A stretch of DNA of 64,000 bases from Sphingobacterium sp. B16(2022) (GTDB lineage: Bacteria; Bacteroidota; Bacteroidia; Sphingobacteriales; Sphingobacteriaceae), in assembly GCF_012030425.1 (NCBI RefSeq), contig NZ_JAAUVN010000003.1:372001-436000 (forward strand), in the 5' to 3' direction. The position numbers were made by a program, and so were the translations under genes. Positions 14,652-25,524 of the stretch are shown in pieces. The notes beneath the pieces are model-generated. The model saw only the letters and a program-made list of their open reading frames with translations, was not told where the DNA came from and did not search any database. Each line of letters opens with the position of its first letter. Within the stretch, counting starts at the first letter, position 1.

Positions 14652-17600
14652 TTAAAAATTAACTTGAACACCAAACGATACCGACTTAAAAGTAGGCGTA
14701 CCAATCCCTGTTCTTCCCGAGTTATAATTCGTGTCATTAAACATTGAATAACCATTTATCACTTCAGGATCGATAGGCAATCCATTTACATGATCTTTTG
14801 TAAAGAAATTCTCTAATGACGTATAGACACGTGCTGATTTAATATAAACTTTATTCAGCATCGTAGTTGGCAACGAATAACCCAACGTTATATTTTTAAC
14901 ACGCAGGTATGATAAGTCCAACAGGTATCTCGATTGGATTTGCATATTATTATTCAGATTGTTACCACCATTATTATAAGCTCTAGGATAAAATGCTTCA
15001 AGATTATCGGCAGACCAAAAATTATCGGCAATAGTTGAAGGCATTGCACCGTCAGAGGATTGATAGCCAGCAATCGCTAACGAACCATTACCCCACATTT
15101 CACGTTTCCCAATACCTTGAACAAACGCAGAAAAATCAAACCCCTTAAAATCAAGACCTAAACGGAAACCATATTCATATCTAGGCGTCTCATTCCCCAA
15201 GATTGCTAAATCCCCATGATCATTAACGGTCTTACTTCCATCATTGATAACTCCATCACCGTTTAAATCAGCAAATTTTACATCACCAGGCCCGAAAATA
15301 AAGTCACTGCTATTCTGCAAATATCCTTGGTAAGCGCCTTTAGGGTCAGATAATTTATTTACTATTTTACCTTTATCTGTTGTTTTAACTAATGCTCCAG
15401 CGGCATCATATTCAAAATCTGAAGCTTGGTACAATCTATCAGTTTTATACCCCCAGATTTCTCCTACTTTTTTACCCACATAATAACTGCTGATCAACTG
15501 CGTATCTGTATATTTTAAGATAGTTGATTGTGCATCAGCTAATGTTCCACGCATGTTTAAACCTAAACCATTGCTAAATCTATGATTAAAGTCTACCGCA
15601 AACTCCCATCCTTGAGTCTTCATATCACCATAATTCCCTTGTGGTGCTGGCGCTCCAAATGTTGCACTCACATTTCCACTAGGAACAATCATATTTCTCG
15701 TATTTCTTCTATACCAATCAAATACAAAACCCAACTTATTATTAAGCACTCTTAAATCAGCTCCTAAATTCAAAGTTTCAATATTTTGCCACGATATATC
15801 CGATCGCACAGAAGTTGGTGTACCGATCGCATAAACCCTACTACCATCTGCAGCCAACCAACTCACCTCACCAACAGTCATAGTTGACGTATATAAACTT
15901 GGCTTAATCGTTTGATCACCAATAGAGCCCCATGAACCTCTAAATTTCAATTGGTTCACAACAGGCTTAGACCATTCCATAAAACCTTCTTCCGAAGCAA
16001 CCCAACCAGCTGAAAAAGATGGAAACCATTTCCATTTCAAGTCTGTCGGAAATTTAGAAGAACCATCATATCTAATGTTACCCTCAAAAAGATACTTATT
16101 CTTGTAGGCATAGTTCACACGTCCAAAGTACCCCAACTGAGCTTCCCATTTTGCATCACCCGTAGCTTGTTGTGATGCAGTATTAATTCCAAATCCTAAC
16201 TGAGGATTATTTAAATCTATTAGATTAAATGTTTGCGAAGAATTTTCAGAATAATCTAATGTTACACGGTTCAATCCTGCAATAAATTTAAAATCGTGAT
16301 CATCATTTACCCTTAAATTGTAAGTTGTCAATGCATTGATCGTATTATTTCGTTCGTTACCAGCTGTCCTTTTATAATGATCAGGATTACCACCATTAGG
16401 CGTATACTGATAATAATTTAGATCGTATGCACGCATGGCACCAGAAACATCTGAAGCTACTAAAGCACCTGTATTATCAACATAAACAGGAACGCCATTT
16501 GCATCATTTCTAGCCACACCAGCAACCCATGAATCTGCCCCTGTAAATCGTGTTCCTGGATAAGTATTGATCATCTCATTATTTGCAAATGTGTAATCAA
16601 TATCAAACTTCCAGTTATCATTAATTTTTACTGTCGCTCCTAGATTTAGATTTAAATAATTATTTTGTAGACTGGCTGTATTTGCCGCAGATGTTTCACT
16701 CCAAGGACTTCTGATCGCTCTATCATTTTCATCCAAGCCCATTGGATACAGCGAACTCCATCTATACAAATATAACCAAGGATCTGCAGTTGTTGAGTTA
16801 GTCGTATACGGATACTGTTTATTTCTTCTAGAGACCATCGCTCCTGCTCTCACAGTCAAATATTTGTTAAGCTCGGTAGAAATCCGCAACGAAGCATTAT
16901 AACGCTTAAACTTATCGTTGTCAGTAGTTTTCATCATTCCAGCCTGACTGAGAGTAGCCATACTTAAATTGTAATCTGTTTTTCCTGCAGATCCAGAAAA
17001 TGAAAGATTATGTTGTGACGAAGGAGCAACATCACGAATCATATAATCTTGAGGATCATAAGTTCGTACACCATATTTTTTTGTTGGTTCAGCTGGATTC
17101 ACATACCAATCTCTTCCATATACAGTTGGATCATTAACACCTAATTTTCCACCATATAGCTTCTCCCATTCTAAAGCACGGTTATAACTTTCACGATTTA
17201 CTTTATAAAAAGCCCCAGCTTCGGTTCCTCCAACACGCTCTACAGCTTCCAAAGTATATTTCAAAGCATTTACCCCAGCCATATTATAATCGATTGCCGA
17301 GCTTTGAAACGAAAAGTTATTTGAATAATTGATATTTACTTTTTCACCTGATCCACCTTTTTTTGTCGTAATCAAAACAACACCAAAGGCTGCTTTTGCA
17401 CCATAAATTGATGATGCGGCAGCATCTTTCAATACAGTAATCGATTCCACATCAGCAGGATTAACCAACTGAATACTTGGTATTTCAACATTATCCAACA
17501 AAATAAGTGGGTTAGATGTTCCTGCAATAGAACCTATCTGCCCACGTATTTTCATAACCGGATCAGACCCGACCTCGCCACTTGGAATAACCACGGTCAA

Positions 17601-18110
17601 ACCTGGAGTAGTTCCCTGAATACCTCTTCCAACATCAGCAATAGCTCTGCCTTGTAAATTATCTTTTACAGAAATTGACGAAACAGCACCTGTCAAATTT
17701 CCTTTTTTCTGCGTACCATAACCAACCACAACGACTTCTTCCAAAGCTTGATTGCTAGATTCTATGGTTACATTAACTGTATTAGAAGTTACTGTCACCT
17801 CTTTTGTTGCATAACCCACAGAAGTAAATCTTAATTTACTTCCAATTGGAGCAGCAATTTTGAAATGACCTTGGCTATCAGTTTTTGTAGATGCCGTCCC
17901 TCCAACAACTACTACGCTTACCTCAGATATGGGCCCATCTGGTCCAGTCACTACCCCCTGAACTGCATTTTGAAGTACAGATTTGGATGAAGCTAAAAGT
18001 GACTGTGTTACTTTAGGATTATTTAGAATACTCTCTTTGCTCACATTACTGAAAGACTTAGAAGGCACACTTAATCCCACTGCAACAGAAAATAGTATAA
18101 ATTTTCTCAT
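14652..18110 (-). CDS. SusC/RagA-family TonB-linked outer-membrane transporter
   Basis: The protein has 1152 residues, the family's usual size. After a signal peptide comes a carboxypeptidase-regulatory-like beta domain (about 50-125), then the TonB-box/plug start EEVVVVGYGTQKKGNLTGAV (124-143), the plug segment SITVLKDAAASSIYGAKAAFGVVLITTKKG-type (pattern only) and a 22-strand barrel ending in VNF. It lacks the extra STN domain used by transporters that signal to anti-sigma factors. It follows the NamZ gene by 57 bases and precedes its SusD by 5. With NamZ next door, disaccharides or MurNAc-containing fragments are plausible cargo. Confidence 0.95.
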   Translation of the reverse strand: MRKFILFSVAVGLSVPSKSFSNVSKESILNNPKVTQSLLASSKSVLQNAVQGVVTGPDGPISEVSVVVVGGTASTKTDSQGHFKIAAPIGSKLRFTSVGYATKEVTVTSNTVNVTIESSNQALEEVVVVGYGTQKKGNLTGAVSSISVKDNLQGRAIADVGRGIQGTTPGLTVVIPSGEVGSDPVMKIRGQIGSIAGTSNPLILLDNVEIPSIQLVNPADVESITVLKDAAASSIYGAKAAFGVVLITTKKGGSGEKVNINYSNNFSFQSSAIDYNMAGVNALKYTLEAVERVGGTEAGAFYKVNRESYNRALEWEKLYGGKLGVNDPTVYGRDWYVNPAEPTKKYGVRTYDPQDYMIRDVAPSSQHNLSFSGSAGKTDYNLSMATLSQAGMMKTTDNDKFKRYNASLRISTELNKYLTVRAGAMVSRRNKQYPYTTNSTTADPWLYLYRWSSLYPMGLDENDRAIRSPWSETSAANTASLQNNYLNLNLGATVKINDNWKFDIDYTFANNEMINTYPGTRFTGADSWVAGVARNDANGVPVYVDNTGALVASDVSGAMRAYDLNYYQYTPNGGNPDHYKRTAGNERNNTINALTTYNLRVNDDHDFKFIAGLNRVTLDYSENSSQTFNLIDLNNPQLGFGINTASQQATGDAKWEAQLGYFGRVNYAYKNKYLFEGNIRYDGSSKFPTDLKWKWFPSFSAGWVASEEGFMEWSKPVVNQLKFRGSWGSIGDQTIKPSLYTSTMTVGEVSWLAADGSRVYAIGTPTSVRSDISWQNIETLNLGADLRVLNNKLGFVFDWYRRNTRNMIVPSGNVSATFGAPAPQGNYGDMKTQGWEFAVDFNHRFSNGLGLNMRGTLADAQSTILKYTDTQLISSYYVGKKVGEIWGYKTDRLYQASDFEYDAAGALVKTTDKGKIVNKLSDPKGAYQGYLQNSSDFIFGPGDVKFADLNGDGVINDGSKTVNDHGDLAILGNETPRYEYGFRLGLDFKGFDFSAFVQGIGKREMWGNGSLAIAGYQSSDGAMPSTIADNFWSADNLEAFYPRAYNNGGNNLNNNMQIQSRYLLDLSYLRVKNITLGYSLPTTMLNKVYIKSARVYTSLENFFTKDHVNGLPIDPEVINGYSMFNDTNYNSGRTGIGTPTFKSVSFGVQVNF

Positions 18111-18167
18111 TGTATTGTAGCGTTTTAAAATAAATGATTGCTTATATTGATATTTAGTTTGTTTGTT

Positions 18168-19385
18168 TTATTTAAAATCTGGGTAGATCAAATATTTTTT
18201 ACGCATCAATTTATATGCGTCTAAATCCTTAGCCCATGATGCTCTAATTTCTTCTTCCGATTTACCCGCAAGAATCTGCAGTCTTAATTGATCTGTTCCC
18301 GCTAGCTTGTCAAAAAAGGCAGGTCGAGCAAAGAAAGTTGACTTATCAGGAGTTTTATTGTAAAAATCCAAGAGATATTTCAGGGTAAACTTGTGCTCTG
18401 AAGGAATTATATTTCGCAGATCAACACCATAATTAACAGCGCCTTTACCTTCCACATGTTTTGTCATACCATGGCGATCACCTGGAGTAAAAGTAAATGA
18501 ACCGTAAACTGGATTGGTATAACCAATAATTTGAAATGGCCAGTCCGTTCCACGTCCCACGGAAATATCAGTCCCCTCAAAAAGACATAATGATAAATAC
18601 AGCCGAACCGATAACGCATTTGGAAGACTTGGTGAGGGAATAACCGGCAGTTCATACATCATCTTATGATCATATCCTTTTACAGGGACAACCGTAACAT
18701 CACATTGCTTTCCATTTTCTAACCATTTTTCACCATTAACCATTTTCGCCAATTCACCAATTGTCAACCCGTGAATCATCGCTATTTTGTGCCATGAAAC
18801 ATCAGATTTAAATTTATCATCATGTCTTACTGGACCGTCTACTTGATCTCCATTTGGATTAGGTCGATCCAAAACAATCAATTTCTTATTATGTTTTGCA
18901 CATAATTCCATGACACGATGCAACGAAGTGATATAAGTATAAAATCGAGCACCTACATCCTGAAGATCGAAAATCATAACATCGATAGTGTTTATGATTG
19001 AATCCTGTTTCTGATTACCGCCATATAAAGTATATAAAGGCAATCCTGTTTTTGAGTCAACATCATTTCCAAATTTCTCCCCCCTTTCTACATCACCTCT
19101 AAATCCATGCTCAGGAGCAAAAGCGAATTTTAAATCCACTTTCTCCCGAAATAATAGATCAACCAAATGTTCCTTTGATCGTCCAACAACAGAAGTTTGA
19201 TTCCCCATTATCCCAACCTTCTTACCTTTTAGCATTGGTAAATAAATTGCAAGTTGATCTGCTCCAGGTAAGATTTCTGAATTATTAATAACAGAAGAAG
19301 TCTTGCTTACAATTGCTGATTTACTAGCACACGAATTGAAAGTAAGAAAACTTGTCAATGCAAGGAATGCAAATAGTCTTTTCAT
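18168..19385 (-). CDS. namZ: Exo-beta-N-acetylmuramidase NamZ (DUF1343, GH171), lipoprotein
   Basis: NamZ removes MurNAc from the non-reducing end of peptidoglycan fragments. The 405-residue protein has a lipoprotein signal with Cys19 (FNSC), so it works outside the cytoplasm. Family blocks are GIMGNQTSV (58-66), APEHGFRG (90-97) with the conserved Glu, LQDVGARFYTY (141-151), LDRPNPNG (172-179) and LFEGTDISVGRGT (268-280) with a second conserved Glu. It appears to be the first gene of the run NamZ-SusC-SusD and is followed by SusC after 57 bases. A second copy lies at 49087-50310. The enzyme family is known from Bacillus and Tannerella; activity here is inferred. Confidence 0.9.
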   Translation of the reverse strand: MKRLFAFLALTSFLTFNSCASKSAIVSKTSSVINNSEILPGADQLAIYLPMLKGKKVGIMGNQTSVVGRSKEHLVDLLFREKVDLKFAFAPEHGFRGDVERGEKFGNDVDSKTGLPLYTLYGGNQKQDSIINTIDVMIFDLQDVGARFYTYITSLHRVMELCAKHNKKLIVLDRPNPNGDQVDGPVRHDDKFKSDVSWHKIAMIHGLTIGELAKMVNGEKWLENGKQCDVTVVPVKGYDHKMMYELPVIPSPSLPNALSVRLYLSLCLFEGTDISVGRGTDWPFQIIGYTNPVYGSFTFTPGDRHGMTKHVEGKGAVNYGVDLRNIIPSEHKFTLKYLLDFYNKTPDKSTFFARPAFFDKLAGTDQLRLQILAGKSEEEIRASWAKDLDAYKLMRKKYLIYPDFK

Positions 19386-19868
19386 AGTTAAATTAAAATT
19401 GATGACAGCATATCTACCATACTGCCAAATAGTTGATAATTCGTCAATAAATGTAAGTAGATGTTTTCGTTTTTTAAATTAAATAACTCATAAAAACGCA
19501 AAACAAAGTAAGTGATCACTTTTATTTTATCCATATTCAATTGCTATTTATTTAACATTTTTTAACAGAAAAAATCACTTCAATAACGCAACTAATTAAA
19601 TAACAACATATTAAACAAAATTTAAAGATGTAAAAGTGGTTCAAATAGTGTAACAGATACACCTTAATGTAACATTACTGATACATATGCAGAATGTAGC
19701 ATAAAACAGCAAACAACACTTTCTTAAGAAAAAGATAAGAGAAATATCTTTCGGGGATCAAAAGCGACAAAAAAACTCCTCAAATGCAATGAAATCCTCA
19801 AAAAAAAATAAATAACAAAAAAAGGAACCCATACGAGCTCCTTTTATTTCATTGATCGATTCGATCTA
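19386..19868. other. Intergenic region upstream of namZ
   Basis: This AT-rich region of 483 bases holds no gene that I can support. It contains the palindrome AAGTGATCACTT at 19510-19521, a possible operator for the namZ-SusC-SusD run. I see no promoter with both consensus boxes. Confidence 0.5.
19812..19850 (-). terminator. Probable terminator of the amidase gene
   Basis: On the minus strand AAAAGGA and TCCTTTT flank a 12-base loop and the right arm runs into further T. It lies about 20 bases after the amidase stop codon. The stem is short. Confidence 0.6.
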
Positions 19869-20510
19869 TTATAAAGATAAAAGTTTCAAATCAGTCAGAT
19901 TTCCCCTCAGCTTTAACATAAAGGCATCCCCTGGATCTGATTTAGACGTAAAATAATCAGGATCAGTCTCTTTCCAATATTTAGTCTTTCGAAAAGCTCT
20001 ATATTCATGATGGCCAATTACAAAATCAATCGGATACTTACTTTTCAAGTATCTAATCAGCTTCTCATTTGCTTTTAACTGCTTTTCGGTAAGTGGATAC
20101 TTATCTCCTCCAATATTTTCAATACCGATAGCACAATAGTTTAAACCAATAGTGTGTCTCGCAAACACTGTATCGGGTAAAAACTGATAAATTGTTCCAT
20201 CTCTGTCAATAACATATTGGGAAGAAACATTTAAAGCACTTGCTTTTCTGAGTTCAGGCCTTCCGGGCAATAGCACTGGATTGAATGTATTAAATGTTGC
20301 CTGAACACTGTTATTCGCGGTCCAGTGCACTACTACCATTGTTGGCTTAATAATGGCTTTTTGCTGTACAATACCATGCCTTTTTTTCAAATAATCTAAA
20401 GACAATTGCTCACGCTCAGCATTCCAAATAATTGGTTTTTGAATAATTTCAGATGTCTGCGCAAATGAACGAATGGCAAAAAATAAAAATAGAAAATAAA
20501 AATATCTCAT
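19869..20510 (-). CDS. N-acetylmuramoyl-L-alanine amidase (Amidase_2), secreted
   Basis: The enzyme cuts the bond between MurNAc and the first Ala of the stem peptide, freeing glycan strands from peptides. At 213 residues it has a signal peptide ending SFAQ (18) followed by one amidase_2 domain. Zinc ligands are likely His62 in VVVHWTA, His167 in IGHHEY and Asp192 in KSDPGDAF; Glu131 in GIENIGG is the probable catalytic acid. It lies 51 bases after a SusD gene, separated by a terminator hairpin, so it may be partly independent. It supplies substrate for NamZ and the DigH-like enzyme. Confidence 0.92.
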   Translation of the reverse strand: MRYFYFLFLFFAIRSFAQTSEIIQKPIIWNAEREQLSLDYLKKRHGIVQQKAIIKPTMVVVHWTANNSVQATFNTFNPVLLPGRPELRKASALNVSSQYVIDRDGTIYQFLPDTVFARHTIGLNYCAIGIENIGGDKYPLTEKQLKANEKLIRYLKSKYPIDFVIGHHEYRAFRKTKYWKETDPDYFTSKSDPGDAFMLKLRGNLTDLKLLSL

Positions 20511-20527
20511 TTCACTAATATATAAAA

Positions 20528-20551
20528 GGGTTTACAAAAAAATGTAAACCC
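20528..20551 (-). terminator. Terminator between SusD and the amidase
   Basis: GGGTTTACA and TGTAAACCC form a 9-bp stem, followed on the minus strand by TTTTATAT. It is 10 bases after the SusD stop. Confidence 0.8.
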
Positions 20552-20561
20552 TAATTATTTT

Positions 20562-22193
20562 TTATTTATCCCACCAAATACGTTGATTTTGATATGTTGG
20601 CAAATCCGCTTCCGCATTAGCCGCTTTTACTTGAGTTAGGTTATAATTAATTTCATAAGATGGAATTGCAAACCGTCTAGGCCATTCAATTTGCGACGGA
20701 TAAGCAGTGGCAAATACATGGGACGGCCTTTTAAATCCTTTATAAATACCCGTTGATTCATTGTAATTCCCTGATGCATCCGTACAATAATTCATTCTTC
20801 TCAAGTCAGACCATTGCTCAGGGGAGTACGAAAGAGCGATATATTTTTGAATCATGATATGACTTAAAGTTAATTTTCCAGCTTCCTGCACTATGGAAGA
20901 ACTTGCCATATATGCTGCTACATCAGAAGCCTTAACACCCATTATTTCCATATGCGCCTTGATACCGGCTTGATAAGCGGTTAGCGCAGCTCCCAATTCT
21001 CCTTTTTTAAAGCGAACTTCTGCTTCAATGAACTTCATTTCAGAATTAGTTAATAATAATCCTTTACCTCCTTTTTCAGTATACCAAGTTCCTGTTGAAA
21101 GTACTCGTCCATTTGCTGCAACCTCCTTACGCATTGAAATATAAACAGAATCTTTATTTGAAAATTTATTTGTCGCGCTGGCATAAACATAAGAAGCAGG
21201 GCCTGTTTTTGGCAAATCCGAAGTCATATCTACAAATAAGGTTTGACGATAACTGCCATCTGGATTCTGAGAACTTGGAACTAATAAGTTTAATCGCGGA
21301 TCAATAACATTAGCATTACCAGAGGGGGCGCCATGATAATTATTGGTAATATAATTATAATATAATTGCGTAATACGGGCTGAAGTCCCAGTATTCCCCC
21401 ACTGCAAAGAAGCTTTACTCTGATCACTTGTCGTAGCTGTCTCATCGATATATTGTATAATTGTACTCTCATCATTTAAAATTGGAGCTTTCGCCAAAGC
21501 GTCTAATACAGCTTGTGAGTTATATGTAGGTAATTTACTATAATGATTTAAAAATCTAGCTTTTAATCCATAAGCTAATTTCAACCAATTCTGTACGTTT
21601 CCCTTATTATAAATGTCTCCGGCAGATAATGGAGCTGCTCCAGAAGCTTGTTCTTTAGACAAATCTAAGATAGCCTCATCAATTAAAGCTAAAATTTTGG
21701 TGTACACATATTCTCCATCATCAAACTTAGGTGTGAGATTATTAACTTTATCAAACTCGTCATACGGCAACATTCCATATAAATCAGCCATATAACCAAA
21801 GCCCCAAGCTTTAATCAGTTTTGCTACTCCAATATAGTGGTAAGCTCCAACTTTAGTTGCACTCTCAATTAATGGATCAATATTTACCGCAGTATTCACA
21901 TACCATGATTGCCAAGGCCAGCCTGTTGAAGAAGCTGTTGAATTCCACCTGGTTAAATTCCAGTTGTTGTTGTTAGCATTTACAACTGCCAATTGTTGAC
22001 CTAAAAATGAAGTACGTGTACCTGCAGACTCATATCCATCGATAAACTGAGCCAACATTGATGGCAGTCGTTGTTGAGGTGTAGGTACTGTTGAATTCGC
22101 AGAATTAGGATTTTCATTGACATCTAACCATTTACTGCAAGAATTGAGTAGCAATAGTATAGAAGTTGTGGCTATATAAAATATTTTTTTCAT
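20562..22193 (-). CDS. SusD-like surface lipoprotein (with SusC 22198-25281)
   Basis: The 543 residues begin with a lipoprotein signal ending LNSC (Cys19). The protein belongs to the SusD superfamily, closest in pattern to the SusD-like_2 group: NENPNSANSTVPTPQQRLPSM-type N-terminus (pattern only), WGFGYMADLYGMLPYDE (about 130-146) and the C-terminal WPRRFAIPSYEINYN (about 505-519). It starts 4 bases after its SusC partner's stop. Its ligand is unknown; the amidase downstream and DigH-like upstream suggest peptidoglycan fragments. Confidence 0.9.
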   Translation of the reverse strand: MKKIFYIATTSILLLLNSCSKWLDVNENPNSANSTVPTPQQRLPSMLAQFIDGYESAGTRTSFLGQQLAVVNANNNNWNLTRWNSTASSTGWPWQSWYVNTAVNIDPLIESATKVGAYHYIGVAKLIKAWGFGYMADLYGMLPYDEFDKVNNLTPKFDDGEYVYTKILALIDEAILDLSKEQASGAAPLSAGDIYNKGNVQNWLKLAYGLKARFLNHYSKLPTYNSQAVLDALAKAPILNDESTIIQYIDETATTSDQSKASLQWGNTGTSARITQLYYNYITNNYHGAPSGNANVIDPRLNLLVPSSQNPDGSYRQTLFVDMTSDLPKTGPASYVYASATNKFSNKDSVYISMRKEVAANGRVLSTGTWYTEKGGKGLLLTNSEMKFIEAEVRFKKGELGAALTAYQAGIKAHMEIMGVKASDVAAYMASSSIVQEAGKLTLSHIMIQKYIALSYSPEQWSDLRRMNYCTDASGNYNESTGIYKGFKRPSHVFATAYPSQIEWPRRFAIPSYEINYNLTQVKAANAEADLPTYQNQRIWWDK

Positions 22194-22197
22194 TACG

Positions 22198-25100
22198 TTA
22201 GAATTTTAAATTAACACCAAATGTAAATCCAGCAGTTGCAGGAACGCCTGCATAATCAATACCTACCGAACCTGATCCGATAACACCCGCCCCCGCTGCA
22301 CTTGTCTCCGGATCCATCCCTGAATAATTTGTAAGCAACCACAAGTTTGTTCCGGTTACATTAAAAGAAGCACCTTTGAAAACTTTGGATCTTTTTAAGA
22401 TAGATGATGGTAAACTATAAGTCAATGAAACCGAGCGTAAACGCAACCAATTAACTTTTTCAACAAAAAAAGGAGTGTTATTTGCATAAATATCTCGATA
22501 ATATTTTTCTGTAGCAATAACTTCACGCGTTACTGTCTCGTATTCTTTTGTAACTGGATTTAAAGATTTCCCTGTAAAGGTAAGTGTCTGGCCTCTATTT
22601 TCTGTTTCTTTACTAAGCCCATAAGTTGTCATCAGATATTCTGTCCCATTCAAGATATCTCCACCTTTACGAAAATCAAATAAGAATGAAAAATCCCAAT
22701 TTTTATACGTGAAATTATTAGTTAATCCTCCAATAAAATCTGGTTCACGATTGCCAATTGGTGTAGTAGTCAATGTGGATGTCAAAGGATTTCCTGTTTC
22801 CCAATCTAATAAAAGATTTCCGTCTGCATCCTTCTGCCATGTTGATCCCGACAGGCCCATAAAATTCCCATTACCAAAAGAAGCAGCTTTACCGTTTCCC
22901 ACCTGCACATCAGTAACATATAATATTGGGAGTGCCGCAGGAAGCGATTTAACAACACCTTTATTATGTGAAAAATTCAACATCATATCCCAAGTGAAAT
23001 GATCTCGTTTTATTGGAGTTGCATTTAACGAAATCTCAAAACCTTTATTTTCAATTTCACCCGTATTTACATAACTTAAGATATAACCTGTAGCGTTTGA
23101 AACACGAGGTTGTAAGATTTGATCTTTCGAATTATTTTGATAGTATGTAAAATCTAGCCCCAATCTATTTTTTAGGAATTTCAATTCCGTACCAAATTCC
23201 ATAGAGGTTGTTGTCTCAGGTTTTAATTGATCATTACCTCGTGTCCAGGCATTTCTATAACCTCCACCTATCGTTAATTCAGGACCAAACAAATAAGTAT
23301 TGGTTTGATATGCCGGAGCATCTTTTCCCACTTGAGCATACGATGCTCGTAATTTTCCAAATGATAACATATCATTCTTTTCCATTAGCTCAGTGAAAAT
23401 TAAACTTCCTGAAACAGATGGGTAGAAAAATGAACGGTTTTGGATTGGCAAAGTTGAAGACCAATCATTTCTTCCAGTAACACTAAAGAACGCCAAATTT
23501 TTATATCCCGCTCTAAATTCACCATAAACACCTAATAAGCGCTTATCCGTGATTACTTGATTTAAATATTTATCTCCATTTTCGGCATTATTGATACTTT
23601 GAAAATTTGGAATAGAAAAATTTTCTGCACGTAAAGAATTTGCCTGTATGTGAGTATCTTCAGCAGAAGTCCCTAATAACAAATTTAAATCCCAGTCTTC
23701 AGCAATTACTTTATGGAAATTTAACATGAAATTTGAATTCAAATAGGAGTATTGTCTTTTTCCTTCAGAAAGCATACCATTCTGCCAGGCCAATTTGACT
23801 GCAGATCCAGGAGAAATTAATGTACTAAAATCCGTAGTATAATTATCGATACCTAGACGATATGTAGCATCTAACCAACTCGTAATTTTAGCAGAGGCAT
23901 AAGCAGTACCTAAAAAACGATCTGTTTTATCATTTTGTGGATTCTTATTAATCGTCCAATATGGATTATCCGCATTATCTAACAATGGAATATTTGGCAA
24001 TAATAAATGCTGTGAACCATCAGGATTTATCCAATCTCGCATATTTGAATTTCTCGGCCAAGCAATTATAGATTCCATATAGCCCGAACCAGAACCACCC
24101 CATAAACCAGATCCAGTTAAAGTTTTACGAGTTGAGGAACGTGCAAAAGAAGCATTAGCACCAAAGGTAAAGATATCTGTTTTCTGCTCTGCATTAAATC
24201 GAAATGTAGTCCGGTCGAAATCTGTTGTTGGCACAACACCGCTCTGTTTAATATTTGAACCCGATAGATAGAAGTTCCCTTTTGCAGATCCGCCAGAAAC
24301 ATTAAATGAATTATCATATGTAGTTGCGGTTTGATAGAAATCTTCCATATTATTATAGATTTTCTCCCCATCTTTAAAAGCATCACCCCAGGATAAGCTA
24401 GTTTCAGGAATAAATAAACCATTGTAATATGATCCTTGTTTAAACTTATCCTGTTGCTTTGGCAGACGATTAACCCAATTAGTACCGATACGCGAATTAA
24501 TACCAATAGAAGTTGCACCTTCTTTACCCTTCTTTGTGGTAATAACCACAGCCCCGGCCGCTGCCCTCAAACCATAAAGCGCAGCAGCAGCCGGGCCTTT
24601 TAATACTGAAATAGACTCAATATCTTCGGGATTAATATCTAATGCTCGATTACCATTTGTCGTTGAAATATTTGTATTTCCGTCAAATGCTGAATTATCA
24701 CCTTGACCAGTCGAATTATCCATGGGCATACCATCAATAACAAACAAAGGTTGATTATCTCTTTCTAAAGATGTGCCACCACGAATAACAATAGATGCCG
24801 AACCTCCGGGGGAACCTCCAGAGTTGGTTACATTCACACCTGCAATCTTACCATTCAGAGAATTGATCACATTAGGATTTTTATTCTTCATCAGCTCGTC
24901 GGCCTTAATATCCTGAACAGCATAACCTAAAGCTTTTTTCTCCTTCTTTATCCCCATAGCAGTTACAACTACCTCGGTCAATGCTTCTTCACTGTTGGAA
25001 AGGGCAATATTGACGGTAGAGCTTGAGCCAACAGTCTGTTGCAATGGTTTGGAACCAATAGTGCTAAAAATAAGCACATCTCCAGGATCTGCTTTAATGG

Positions 25101-25281
25101 TAAAACTTCCATCTGGATTGGTCTGCGTACTTACTGCTTTGCCTTTGATGCTTACAGTCACATTCGACATTGATGTCCCATCAGATGCATTGGTCACTTT
25201 TCCCGAAATAGTTTTCGTTTGTGCCCACAAACTGGTAGATAACATCACTCCCGAACAGAATAAGAGTAATTTTTTATTCAT
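22198..25281 (-). CDS. SusC/RagA-family TonB-linked outer-membrane transporter
   Basis: The 1027-residue protein has a signal peptide ending LWAQ (21), a carboxypeptidase-regulatory-like domain (about 23-95), the plug start EVVVTAMGIKKEKKALGYAV (about 103-122), the segment ISVLKGPAAAALYGLRAAAG in the plug and a barrel ending NLKF. It lacks an STN domain. It forms a tightly coupled pair with the SusD-like gene 4 bases downstream. The 243 bases upstream hold no other gene; I see only a partial promoter (TAATCTTG near 25383-25390). Confidence 0.95.
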   Translation of the reverse strand: MNKKLLLFCSGVMLSTSLWAQTKTISGKVTNASDGTSMSNVTVSIKGKAVSTQTNPDGSFTIKADPGDVLIFSTIGSKPLQQTVGSSSTVNIALSNSEEALTEVVVTAMGIKKEKKALGYAVQDIKADELMKNKNPNVINSLNGKIAGVNVTNSGGSPGGSASIVIRGGTSLERDNQPLFVIDGMPMDNSTGQGDNSAFDGNTNISTTNGNRALDINPEDIESISVLKGPAAAALYGLRAAAGAVVITTKKGKEGATSIGINSRIGTNWVNRLPKQQDKFKQGSYYNGLFIPETSLSWGDAFKDGEKIYNNMEDFYQTATTYDNSFNVSGGSAKGNFYLSGSNIKQSGVVPTTDFDRTTFRFNAEQKTDIFTFGANASFARSSTRKTLTGSGLWGGSGSGYMESIIAWPRNSNMRDWINPDGSQHLLLPNIPLLDNADNPYWTINKNPQNDKTDRFLGTAYASAKITSWLDATYRLGIDNYTTDFSTLISPGSAVKLAWQNGMLSEGKRQYSYLNSNFMLNFHKVIAEDWDLNLLLGTSAEDTHIQANSLRAENFSIPNFQSINNAENGDKYLNQVITDKRLLGVYGEFRAGYKNLAFFSVTGRNDWSSTLPIQNRSFFYPSVSGSLIFTELMEKNDMLSFGKLRASYAQVGKDAPAYQTNTYLFGPELTIGGGYRNAWTRGNDQLKPETTTSMEFGTELKFLKNRLGLDFTYYQNNSKDQILQPRVSNATGYILSYVNTGEIENKGFEISLNATPIKRDHFTWDMMLNFSHNKGVVKSLPAALPILYVTDVQVGNGKAASFGNGNFMGLSGSTWQKDADGNLLLDWETGNPLTSTLTTTPIGNREPDFIGGLTNNFTYKNWDFSFLFDFRKGGDILNGTEYLMTTYGLSKETENRGQTLTFTGKSLNPVTKEYETVTREVIATEKYYRDIYANNTPFFVEKVNWLRLRSVSLTYSLPSSILKRSKVFKGASFNVTGTNLWLLTNYSGMDPETSAAGAGVIGSGSVGIDYAGVPATAGFTFGVNLKF

Positions 25282-25524
25282 GATAATAATTTAGTTAGTA
25301 GCAATTGTTTATATCGGATGTTTCGATCCCGACAGGTTTATACGAATTACTTTACAATAGTATAAAAAGGTTCTAAGCTTTGCAAGATTATGCGTAATTA
25401 TTTTCAAAAAATGCCATAAAACACACTTGAAAATCATTAAGTTATCATACAATCGATTGATAAACCTTAAAAACAAAAAATACAATATGCAAAAGACCGC
25501 ACCACTAAATTATTATCACCATCA

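Noticed and set aside
19386..19868. Promoter for namZ near 19505 (TTACTTTG)
   Set aside because: It differs from the -7 consensus at the second position and the nearest TTG is about 26 bases away, outside the usual spacing.
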